Notes under the pieces: generated by a model
What the model saw: the letters and a program-made list of their open reading frames with translations, nothing else
What the model was told of the DNA's origin: nothing
The model's database searches: none
Made by a program: the position numbers and the translations under genes
Part shown: piece after piece, positions 23,228 to 34,122 of the stretch
Layout: the number at the start of each line of letters is the position of its first letter
Numbering within the stretch: position 1 is the stretch's first letter
Assembly: GCA_028641055.1 (NCBI GenBank)
Contig: CM054060.1
Location: 297,512,462 to 297,576,461, forward strand
Source: Alopecurus myosuroides
Taxonomy: Eukaryota; Streptophyta; Magnoliopsida; Poales; Poaceae
DNA: 64,000 nucleotides
Direction: 5' to 3'

Positions 23228-26200
23228 TGTCACACCCCAGTTTTTGGAACCTTGTACTGTAGTTCATGGAGACAAAAATTAGGGCCAACAATTTATTTTT
23301 GACAACATTATTGTCTGAACCAACATGTGTATATGATCATAATCATATATGCAATGCAAGTTTTGTTTCTTTATAAAGCCAATATCAAATTTTCCTGAAA
23401 ACAATTGTATATTTTTTTCCCTGATGTTTTCCCTCGTGTTACTTGAGTGAACTTTTATTCCAAGACTTGGATCATTCTTGATTGCATCTTAAAATAAACT
23501 TTTAGCTTTATTTGATCCAAGAAAACAAAATTTTAAAATGATTTATGGAAGTTTTCTTCTAAGTTTAGTATAGAAAATAATCCTTGAAAATATAGTCAAG
23601 TACCTATTTTCCACCTTGTTTTCACTAGGCTATCATATTCCATTTTGTGTTTTCTTGACTTCTATTTGTTCCTTGATATATGTACTACAAATCCATAATC
23701 TTTGTTTGATTTTTGGAATAAGAAAAATAATCTTTTGCTTGTTGTTTTTGTGGAAGAAAAATAAGACAGAAAATTGCATTTTTAGAAAACAGAGAAATGC
23801 AGAAAGTACCTCTTTTCCCACTATGTTTTCATAGCCTTCCACTATTCCAAATTTTTTTTCAAAAGATGTTTATGAAAGTTTAAAACATGTTTAACAAGCT
23901 CCAACTTGGAAAATAAAATTTTGAATCCATTTACCCTCTGAAAACATTCTAAACTTTTTGCTCATTTCATCTGTTTTCCAACACTTAGAAAAATTGCTAA
24001 GTGTTAAATGAATTTTTGGAACAGAGGTAGATACAATGTTTGACAGTTTTTTTCAATTACTTTTTTTCAAAACTTGAAGTTCCAATTTTCCATTTCGATT
24101 CCTTGGTGTTTTTACTCCACATTGGATCCCTTGTTAGGCTTCTAGAAGACTTGGAGAGAGGGTTTTGGAGTGGGAGAAGGAGAGGGGACAAACTGATGTG
24201 GCATGGCATGGGCACCCATGCCTTGAACCTTGTGACCACACCTTGACTTTTCGTCCACTCCAAAGGCCTCCTAGGACTTGCCGCTTGACCCTCCTTGCCC
24301 CCTGACATGCTCCCATGTCTTGCACTGTCGAGGGCATGCCCCTGGGTGCCCCCATGCCGCCCCTGGACACCCACCCGAGGGCACCCCTTTCCATTTGAAT
24401 CACCCCCGTGGCTATATGCCCTCTCCCCCGTTTCCCTCTCGACACCATGCCCTCACACTCCCCCACGAATCCCTCGAGCAGAAAGGAGCGGGCCCGAGAG
24501 CCTCTACGTGCCCCACGAGCCAAGTTCTCGCCGACGGCCACCGAGCTCGAGCTCGAGGCGGTAAACCCCTCTACAACCCCTCCCATCCCTTGCACTCGTC
24601 ACCGTTGAGGTCCCCGTGGCCTGTATACCCGCCCTGACCCGTCCCCTTCTGTGTTTGAGTGCAGGAATGCCGTCGCCATCTCCGTCGCCGCCGCCGCCGC
24701 TCCGCACCCGCGGCTCCGCACCCGCGCCACCGCCTGGAGCCGCCACCGACCCACAACTCCACGTCCGTCGACTCTCCTAGGTCCCTTCACCCTCCCTGAC
24801 GCAACACCGCCCCTCGCCGAGCCCCACGGTGAGCCGACGCACCACCGTTTCCTTCCATCGCTCGGGTGAGAGAGAGAAGAGATGAGAGGTAGAAGAGAGG
24901 CATCAGACTGTCGATCTTTAGATCAACGGACGTGCTTGAACGGGTGTTTTCCCGCCGCACGCGCGCGCTCACCTGCGCTTGGCCGTGTTTGCCTCTTAGC
25001 TGGGCCGCGCCCGGAGAAAACCAGCCCGCCTGTTGTTTTCTTTCTTTTTGGTTTTAACAGAAAACTAGTCGTTTGCTTTGGCTCTGTTAAAAATAGTTTT
25101 CTTGCAAAATAAAATCTACAAAATTTCATGGCAGTAGACCTATGTTTTCGTAACCATGTCCAGTTGGTAGATCTAGGTTTGCACTTTTATTTTTGTAATG
25201 ATAATTAAAATGCCACAAAGTGTCTCTTTAACCTTTTTGTACATAACTTTTTGTATATGTATCCAAATCTTGCAAAGAAAATAGTTTTGAGTAGCTAGTA
25301 AGTAGATCTATCCCTAGAACTTGACCTCACATCAAGGTGAGTTACCAAATGGATGAGTTTAAAAATGATTTTTGAGGTGAATCCAATTGAATGAGTTTGT
25401 ATATGACTGGATCTATGTAATCCTAGATTGGGTGAATTTTTGGGTCCCTAGATTATTTTTGGCATGCATTTCGAGAAACAACAACTTTTTTGTTTTCTTT
25501 ATTATGTGTGTATTTGTTTGTAAACAAATGTTTAATTGTTTGAGACTTGGTTCCTAGCATATATATAGATGTGTTACTACCTGTTATTAGGTTGTTTTCT
25601 TGCAGTACAATTACATTATAAAGTGTGTGCATCTTTGGAAAGTCAAATAGAAATAGGAATATCATTTGTTATTTCCTAGTTTTATTATTGGAATTTATTG
25701 TGTGAGAAAATCTTTGTAGTTTTGTTTTACCTAAGTTTTGATGTGGTTATGATGAGTCAGTACCATTTTGGTAATGATAATAGGATGGTAGTATCTCTAT
25801 TAGCTTGCACTTTATTTTATAGAAATGCATGTGTAGCATTTGTTTGTTGTTTTCACTAAGTTGTTTTCACTAGCATGATAGTTGTGAGGTAAATGCTTTG
25901 ATAGATTATTTTTGTCAAGTGTGACAAGAGGCCTTGTCACCTCTAAATTCCTTGGTATTAGTGGGCCCATAACCCACTGGTCCCATTGCATTTTGGTTAG
26001 GGCTGCAAACCCCCTACCATACATTTGTGTTTTAGTAGCATGTACTTTTATATGTGTGTTTAATATTTTCCACCAAGGAAAATGGTTGTTTGTTTTACTT
26101 GTTTAATTGAAGTGTTTAGTTAAACCTTGTGAATCCTAGTATGGTTAGTGGTGATGTATTTCTTGATAGTATGTTCCCTTGGGAATGTCATGTTAAGAAA

Positions 26201-26889
26201 TTTTTAACCATTGTTTGATGGTTTTGAATATTGTTTGCAAATAGAATGCTTTCCTAGTGATTGGTAAATTATGTGGAGATAGATTTCCTTTAGTGCTTGG
26301 ATTTTTTAAAGTGTTTGGTTGATCTTGTATTGAGTGCATAGCTACTGATTGTATAGCTTGTACTTTGATTCCTTGTTATTTGATTGAGTAGAAAAGCTTG
26401 GTAGTAGGTTGAGTGATTCTTGCTTAGTAGTTGTTTTCATGGAATTATTTTAGTGTTTTTATTACTAGAATGTTTAAGGTGTATGTGTTGTTAGTAAGTG
26501 TATTTGCATTCATGTATTTCTTGTGTTGGAAAATGCATCCTTGTAGTGTTGTTTGCATCTCTAGTGATGAACTAGTGTCACCACTAGATATTATGATTTG
26601 CTCTAGTAATGTTGTCTTTTATTTTATGGGTGTATGATTATTATAGCATGTTTAGTATGTTGTTACTTCTGTTATTATGACATGACTTGTGGAGTTGCTT
26701 GTTGTTATTAGTTGTAGAATGCAATTATTTCTTATAACATGCGTGTGTAGAATTTTCCTACTAGTATGCTATTAGTGGACTCCAGTGGATGTGTTATTTT
26801 CTAGCTTTGTTATCTCTTGTAGTGATTATGTTTTAGAGTGCATCTCATGAATTGTTACCATTGGTTGAGCTACTGGTTTGTTTGGCTAT
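23228..26889 (+). repeat. E5 5' LTR, first segment (same family as E2)
   Basis: It starts TGTCACACCCCAGTTTTTGG after a candidate target-site copy (ggtac, 23223-23227). It is colinear with the E2 LTR in the opposite orientation. The GC-rich block 24240-24850 is the LTR leader and yields several overlapping chance ORFs on both strands. E6 interrupts the LTR at 26890. Confidence 0.85.
24820..24835 (+). promoter_or_regulatory. splice-donor-like site at the end of the E5 LTR leader
   Basis: ccacG|GTGAGCC (GT at 24829) fits the 5' splice consensus. It corresponds in position to the E2 site at 14744. Downstream sequence becomes AT-rich from about 25030. Confidence 0.4.
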
Positions 26890-28290
26890 TGATGACCCAT
26901 AAGTATAGGGGATCGCAACAGTCTTCGAGGGAAATAAAACCCTAATTTATTGATTCGACACAAGGGGAGGCAAATAATATTTGTGAGCCTTAACAAGTGA
27001 GTTGTCAATTTACCTGCACCTGAAAATACGTTTGTTCGCAGTGGTTTATCAGTAGTAACAGTTTTATAGTAGCAGCAGTAGTGAAATAATAGCAGTAGTG
27101 AAATGAAAACAGCAGCAGCAGTATTGTTTGAAGTAAATAGCGGGACGAAATACTGTAGGCATAGGGATGGATGAACGGGCGTTGCATGGATAAGATAGTT
27201 CAAATAATGTTCAAGTCAAGGGCGTTGCAGATAAATATGATAAATCATCCAAGCACTAAGTAACCATAGGCATGTGTTCCGTAAATAGTCGTACGTGCTC
27301 GCAATGAGTACTTGGACAACATCTTTTGTCCTACCAGCCCGTTTTCAGCAGGGCCTCAAGGGAACTACTCGTAATTAAGTTCTTCCTTTTAATAGAACAC
27401 CGGAGCAAAGAAATAACACTTCATGAACCCATGTGATCCTCACATCGCAGCCATCTCCTCCGGTTGTCCCAATTTCTGTCACTTCGGGGCCTCGGGTTCC
27501 GGACAACGATATGTGTAAACAACTTTCAGGTATGATCAAGAAACAATAATTATAATCGTGATTCAATAACATGTTCAGATCTGAAATCATGGTACTCGGG
27601 CCCAAAGTGACAAGCATTAAGCATAACAAGTTGCAACAATGTCAATAGCACTAATAGAGGATACTAGGCACTATGCCCTAACAATCACGAGATTATTACA
27701 TGAACAATCTCATCCAATCCCTACCATCCCCTTCAGCCTACAGCGGGGGAATTACTCACACATGGATGGGGAAAACATGGATGGTCAATGGAGAGGTGTT
27801 GGTGATGACAATGGAGATGATCTCCTTCAATTCCCTGTCCCGGTAGGGCACCAGAACAGGAACTTCAGATCCCCGAATCGAGGTTCGGGGTGGCGGCGGC
27901 GCTCTGTTGTGTTTATGTGGAATATGACTAACCCCCTCGGGTTTTAGGGTTGGAGGCTACTTGTAGTCGAAAGGGGCGTCCGAGGGAGGCTCTGGGGGGG
28001 CACACCGCTAGGTGGCGCGGCCTAGGGGGGACCCGTGCCAGGGGGTGTGGCCACCCTATGGCTCCTCTCCTGGCCCCCTTCTGGCTCCCGGGGTCTTCCG
28101 GGGTGAAAACATCAATGGGGTCTTTTCTGGGCAATTTCTTGACAGTTGATTTTTCTGCATAAAAACAAGACACCAAGGTAATTCTACTGAAAATAGCGTT
28201 AGTCCGTGTTAGTTGTATTCAAAACGCACAAGTTTAGAGGAAAACAATAAGAAAAGTGTTCGGAAAAGGAGATACGTTTTCGATGTATCA
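26890..28290 (-). repeat. E6 3' LTR
   Basis: Colinear with 61501-62904. The part at 27830-28110 is GC-rich leader sequence with CCCC/GGGG runs. No gene. Confidence 0.88.
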
Positions 28291-28304
28291 ACTCCCCCAA
28301 GCTT
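28291..28304 (-). other. E6 polypurine tract
   Basis: On the minus strand AGCTTGGGGGAGT abuts the LTR start TGATACATCG. Confidence 0.85.
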
Positions 28305-30223
28305 AGCTTATTGCTTGTCCTCAAGCAATTAAGTGACAACTGAGTGCGATAAAAGACTTTTACGAACACATTTCTTTCATATGATGTAAATATATTCACT
28401 ATGTGGAAAAAACTTAATTATGCTCATGATCAAATACATGCAAGATACTGTTACTTAATATCTATGCAAACCATGAAGAGCTAACAACATATTAATAATA
28501 AACAACATGAAGCATAACTATTTGCAAGATTGGAATATTCATAATAGGATCTGATAAAGTTGTATCTCGCTTGCCCTTAAGTGTGGGGCAAAACATAAAT
28601 GTCAGGGCACCTCTGAAGTTCAAGGGAAGACTAGAAGTAAAGATATCAAAGATACAAGTATCAAAGTTATACCACAATCAACCGTACTTTGGGACAAACA
28701 CATCACACTAAGAATGACCACTGTTATCTCAATAAAGTGCTCACAGAATATGGCGGAGACTCGGCATAAAAGTAAAAGAAAGGCCCTTCGCAGAGGGAAG
28801 CATGGATCACTCATGTGCTAGAGCTTTTTATTTTATTAAACAGAGGTATTGAAAACATTTTGAGACAGTTGTATGCTTATGTCAACGAATGATAAATAGA
28901 CAATACAGTATGTCACAAGCCAACTGGATTCACAAGAGCGGCTCCCATGTGAAGGACGCATCTGGGTAGATGGTCATCCCTCTTTCTCTTTTGTTTACAC
29001 AATTATGCTTTGACTGATAAATCAGGGGCAAAAAGAGTGAAGAAATTTGTGTGTATTAATTTGGGGCTAGGCACCCCGCTGCCAGCTATTCTATCATTTG
29101 GATAAGCGGATGAAACCACTAGTCCAGGGTATGAAATCCAATCAACAAGTGAGATAAAGATTCTCTATTTACGTCCTCATGAGCTAAAACAGGGGCACAA
29201 AATATGAGTAATTTTTAGCAGGTTTTAAAGGTAGCACATGAGAAATTTACTTAGAGTGGCGGTTAAATACCACATATAGGTAGGTATGGTGGACACATTT
29301 GGAAAACTTTGGTTTTTGGGAGTTGGATGCACGAGTAGATCTCATACTCAGTACAGGTGAAGGCTAGCAATAGATGGGGAGCGACAATCAAGAGAGCAAC
29401 AACTATCATAATCATGTTCGCTACAAAGTAAAATTAACTGAGGCATAAAATTGATACTAGAACTCTGAGGGAAAATAAATCATCGAGGCTTATTGACTTT
29501 TTGTTTTTAGTCTTAGCATGCGTGAGCATGTGCCAAGTCGTTTCAAATGAAACAGTCAGAGGAAGCTACCACAATATCATGTACTTCTATGAATAGAACA
29601 ATGTGAACAAATATTTATATGACATGTCATTTACCATTAATAAATTAGAACAAAACATGAGAGAGCATGAACTATTAAGCAGCCATTAAGTCACATATAT
29701 CTTATACGAACAAACTAAGCATGCTCACATAGATGGATATATGTACAAAAAATGAAAGCAAATAGAGTTCATACCAGCCTCTCACCACAACTTGAATTAT
29801 CGTATATCGTCATTATTGCTCTTCACTTGTGGCTCGAATAATATATAATGAAAACCAAGCTCCAATAGAGTCACGGATGACTGTTGAACTCTGCAACAAA
29901 GTTTACAAAACCAAAGAAGAACAACAAATATTTTTGGGGTTTTCAAGTAAAGCACGAACAATAGAGAACAAGCAAACAAAGCAAGATATTTTTGGGTTTT
30001 TGAAATGAAAAAAGAACAAAAGAAAACAAACAAACAAAATATTTTTGTGTTTTTTGTGTTTTAGAAAACAAGAACAAAACAATAAAAACAAAGATAAATA
30101 AGAGAAAGAAACGAAAACAAGCGAAAGAAACAAAGAGAAACGAAAACAAATGAAAGAAATGATAAACATGGATATACAAGGAACCGACCGAACATGATAT
30201 ATAAATGAGTGTGATGTCGGTAT
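28305..30223 (-). other. E6 3' non-coding region
   Basis: About 1.9 kb of AT-rich sequence with no supportable frame. The 29930-30170 part is strongly A-rich on the plus strand, with aacaaac and aaagaaac runs. Confidence 0.6.
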
Positions 30224-30255
30224 ACCTCCCCCAAAGCTTAGGCTTTTGGCCTAAG
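30224..30255 (-). other. second polypurine-like tract next to a hairpin in E6
   Basis: The minus strand reads GCTTTGGGGGAGGT (30237-30224), close to the true tract at 28291. Immediately before it is a perfect 7-bp stem (cttaggc/gcctaag, 30237-30243 and 30249-30255) with a 5-nt loop. It sits just past the stop of the extra gene. Confidence 0.6.
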
Positions 30256-30261
30256 TGGAGA

Positions 30262-30925
30262 TCAATCAAAGCGCGGGAAATATCCCCACTGCGGTGGGTC
30301 ATCCATCGCGTGGTCGTACTCGGGTGCATAAGAAGAAGATGAAGCAGCCGGCGCATAGTCATAACCGGGGTGCTGGTGTGGAATCCCCGTAGCATCGTAG
30401 GGTGGCCAAAATCACCATCGTCCCCCTCGTCGGCATCCTCCCCTTGATGGGGTGATGCTCAAGGTATGTGTCCAGCTCACTCTCACAAAGCTCCCATCCT
30501 TGCCTGTTATTAAGATCAAACAAAAGAGATGCAGGGAAAGGTACTTCTCTGACAATTTTAACAACTCCCCACCCGGATCGTTTGGAGAAAATTAACTCAA
30601 AAGATAAATTATGTAAGTGAGCATGGGTAGAAAGAAACTTATGTTGAACCATGGAAACAAGATTAAGCCTCTCTATAGGAAACTGAAAGTCTAGAGGGTG
30701 TGGCTCCAAACCATGCAAAGCTAGCAAGCGCGAGGCAATAACACCTCCACAAACTCCGCCCTTCTCATGGTTATGTGAGAGACGGTAAGCAATCAAAGCG
30801 CCAAAATTATAAGACCTATCGTCTCTCAAAGTAGCAGCAATAAACGCCAAATCATAAACAGATAACTTGCTGGCAGTTTTCCTAGCTAATACACACTTAG
30901 AAATGAAGCAGGCAAACTATCGAAT
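30262..30925 (-). pseudogene. E6 extra gene (plant-transposon-protein-like), 3' part
   Basis: This is the continuation of the 57329-57791 segment after the E7 insertion. The frame resumes at 30925, passes a stop a codon later, and is then open through CFISKCVLARKTASKL, FGALIAYRLSHN and CGGVIASRLLALHG. These motifs are typical of the proteins annotated in grasses as putative plant transposon proteins, distantly Athila-ORF1-like (from memory). A frameshift near 30440 and another near 30400 lead to an acidic, then Tyr/Pro/Ser-rich C-terminus with a stop at 30264-30262. The function is unknown. Placement after gag-protease and before the 3' LTR is that of an env-like or accessory ORF. Confidence 0.65.
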
Positions 30926-32517
30926 TGTAACATCCCAGATTTACTAAATCAGGGTGTGTGGTGTTTTGTTCATATCATACATGCATGAAACAAAAAAATT
31001 AATCATGTTTGAAATAAATTAAATTGTGAATTTAAATGGTTTGAGAAAAATACCACAAATGCTACTTAATGTGGGTTTCAAAATTTTGAACTGAAAAATA
31101 TTTCAATTTCACCAAAACAAAACATGGTGAGGTTGGAATTTTTATAAGGTTTCCAAAAGTATTTTTTTTCAAATTTGTTTGATTGCAAAAAGGCCCTCAA
31201 AACTTTGTTTTTTGCTTCTGTTTTCAAAGAGAAAAGGACCTCCTGGAAATTTTTAAAAGTTACAGGGGGTTTTTGGTAAAACTATTTTTGTTTTCTTCAT
31301 CCTTCAGCCAGAAGGCAAGCAAGCTGCTCGCCGGCGTGCTGCCACCTCCTGCTCTACGTCACAGCGAGGATGAGGACGCCCAGGAGGCGTCTAGATCGAA
31401 GCCTCCTCCCCCGAACCCTCCCTAGAACCCTCCTCTCTCTCTGTGGCTCTCCCCAAGGCGAAACCCTAACCGGAAACCCTAGCTCACCGGAGATTCGACG
31501 TCGCTGCCGTTACACGCCCCATGCCGCCGAGCTGAGGCTTCCACAAGCTCCGTCGTGTTCCACTCGTCCTCCATGAGCGAGATGAGCAGCCGGGGTGGTC
31601 GGAATCGACGGAATCGCGCTGTCTTCCTCGTGGCCGTCCGAGCGCTGCCGTGTGCGATTGCCGCCGTTCCCGAGCTCCACTCGCCTCCCCGAGACCTCCT
31701 AGAGCATCAGGGTGAGCTCCTCCTCCTTCGTATGTCCTCCTCTGGCTCTCCCGCTTGCTCGTTCAATCCCATCGTCCTTAACCGCCGTCGGCCGCCGTTG
31801 CAGACGGTCGCCGCCGTCGCTCCGGCGACCCAAAGTGGGCGGCGCCGCCACCATACGACTCGCCATCGAGTCCTCTCCACAACGCACAACACGGCTACGG
31901 CCAATTCGCAGCGAAAACTCGCGATTGAAGTTCAACAGAGAAATCATCACTGCCGCTGATGTCAGCGTGACGTCACTATGACGTCACAATTCAGTTTTTA
32001 TGTTTTTTTAGAAAAAGAGTAATACCTGACACGTGGGCCCCACCCCTTTAAATAATTACAGAAAATGTATAATTTTGTAAATTGAATAACTATTAAAATA
32101 TTAACCAGAAAAATAAAGTAAAAGTATGGTTTTGTTCAGAAAAATAAACTCTACCCAAATATGTCGTTTTCATACATGTTTGACAAAGTTCAGAAATAAG
32201 CATGATTTAATGTTGTTAAATCATTTTAAAATAGAGAAAATAAGTTTTTATTCAAGAATATTAAAAGTTATATACAAATTGCTCAAAATGACAAATGCAA
32301 CCTGTTTATGGTGTTTTCAAACCCATTTGAGCACTTTAAATTGTACTCACTTTCAGAATTGTTTGAAGTGCCCCTCCGGGGTCTATTTCGGGATAAACTC
32401 AGTAAAATTGAATAACTGACATACGAACCCTAGCAACCCATCGAACATGTTTAGGGATTTATTTCAGCGCATTAACTTGCTCATGCATACATGTTGTGCA
32501 TTGCATCGATGCCATGT
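30926..32517 (+). repeat. E7 5' LTR, first segment
   Basis: It starts TGTAACATCCCAG and is colinear with 53733-55314. A GC-rich leader at 31310-31960 ends its first part at a GGTGAG donor-like site (GT at 31712). Short frames such as 31555-31959 are not preserved in the 3' LTR copy, so they are not genes. E8 is inserted after catgt at 32513-32517. Confidence 0.88.
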
Positions 32518-33439
32518 TGTCGTGGTGGTGTCACGGCAGATGCCATGGGATGGCTAAAGATGTGGGGACGATGGACGCTGGAGGTGTCCGGGGAGGGATC
32601 ACGCGACGAGTGGCCGCGTGAGGTAAGATCCACACAACACAAACAACACGATGTACCCAGGTTCAGGGCCCTCGTGAGGAGGTAAAACCCCTACTCCTGC
32701 CTTTCCCTATGTATTACGGTGTCTCACCGAGTAGCCACAGTACAAATGGTAACGCTACCGAGTAGCCCCTTGCCCCTCTCCGAGTAGAGCTAGGTCAAGG
32801 ACTTAGGGTTTCTAGGGTTTCTAGTGAGGCACTACGGGAGCATATGAGCATTCCTCTACCTCTGCCTCTCGCAGGAGGCGGCGGGGCACCTTATATACAT
32901 GGTGCCCAGCCGGATACGTCCAAATCCTAGACAAGTGTCGACATAGTGTCCACACTGTCCTTTCTCCGAGTACCCGCTGACAGCTTTGGTCGTTGGTCTT
33001 GGCTGCTTCTGTAAAGTCGTTGGGCAAAACTAGGGGACAGACTGGTATCACTGTACCTAGTCACAGAGTAGGTCCCCCTTATCCTGCCACCGACTGCTTC
33101 CATGCTGTCACTGTCAGACAGACCGTCCCCACGTGAACAGTAGTTCGAATGCTGCCAAGTACGGACCCAGGATACGCGGGATCCTGTGTCAGAACGGCTC
33201 CTTTGACTTCCTGCCCGAGTAGTTTCCCGCCAAAGGTTCCCGCCAATTGTACTCGGGCCAAACCTTCTACTCGACATGGTAGAAACTGATTGATATCTCC
33301 TTCTGATCATCTTGAGGTGAGACCGGGTAGCAGTCGACCGGGTAGCGAGTACCCGGTAGTCGGCTACTCGGCCAAACCTCTCTTCTGTAAGCGGCCTTTA
33401 CCACCTGTCTTTACCCTACTCGGGGGTAACCCCCCGACA
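32518..33439 (-). repeat. E8 3' LTR
   Basis: On the minus strand it runs TGTCGGGGGG...CCACGACA. A TATA box is at 32898-32889 (GTATATAAGG). It contains about ten CGAGTA/TACTCG hexamers. Confidence 0.95.
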
Positions 33440-33456
33440 GCAGTCCCCGAAGCTGG
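33440..33456 (-). other. E8 polypurine tract
   Basis: On the minus strand CAGCTTCGGGGACTGC directly precedes the LTR start TGTCGGGG. It is a weak tract, interrupted by pyrimidines. Its last 11 bases recur in the pol tandem repeat. Confidence 0.65.
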
Positions 33457-34122
33457 TTGAGTCTTGCGAACTTGTTCACTAGGCTCTGCCAGCTTAAAAC
33501 CAGCCTTTGCATCCCAGCCATCGAACCTCAAGATGCCGAGTAGGTCCTCCGAGTAGCTATCCGGAAAGTATCTTGAGTCTCCTCTTTCCGAGTAGCACTT
33601 GCTTTCTACTCTGTATCCGAGTAAAAAGACTTAGCGAAATTTCGCAAACTGAGCCTCTGCAGCGCAGAACAACATCCAGCCCTTCACGCAGGCACTGCCT
33701 ACGTGTCAAGCATCCACGACCTAGTCGTTTGGTTGCCCAGGACACGACGCCACGTGTCCAGTTTTCACGCCGTGGGCCCACCGGCCGTCATGTCCCATCA
33801 CGCGCATTTACTGGCCACGATCTTGTAGTGGGATCCAATGCGGCCGTTACGCGCGCGGTTCTCGCGTGTGTGCGTTTCTAGCCGGCCACAGGACCCACCA
33901 CACGCCACAATCGATCCCACTCCCGTAGCGGTAACGGTAATCTCGCCGAGGAGGTATAAATACCCCCGCGGTAACTTCCTTTTCCCCTTCCCTGCTCATT
34001 TCCTCTTCTTCCTCCCGTTCTTCTCCGCCACCGAGCGCTCCGCCGCCGCACTAGCCTCTGCGCCGCCGCGGACTCGCTCCACCACCAACCCCGTCTGATT
34101 TCCGATTCTTCCACTCGCGACC
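33457..34122 (+). promoter_or_regulatory. promoter and 5' UTR of the antisense gene of E8
   Basis: A consensus TATA box (ggtataaatacc, core 33954-33961) lies about 165 bp before the ATG at 34123, which has a good start context (gcgaccATGG). Upstream, 33530-33620 carries four CGAGTA motifs. The sequence is GC-rich and otherwise non-coding on this strand. Confidence 0.65.

Noticed and set aside
24240..24970. GC-rich cluster of overlapping ORFs that looks like a gene
   Set aside because: It falls in the E5 LTR leader. ORFs on both strands overlap, no domain is seen, and the matching part of E2 has no equivalent frame.
29943..30395. 150-codon minus-strand frame with a Phe/Leu-rich end
   Set aside because: Its first part is an off-frame reading of the E6 accessory gene, and the hydrophobic tail is coded by A-rich non-coding DNA.
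31555..31959. 134-codon frame in the E7 5' LTR
   Set aside because: The homologous frame in the 3' LTR (54359-54709) diverges and is shifted, so coding is not conserved.
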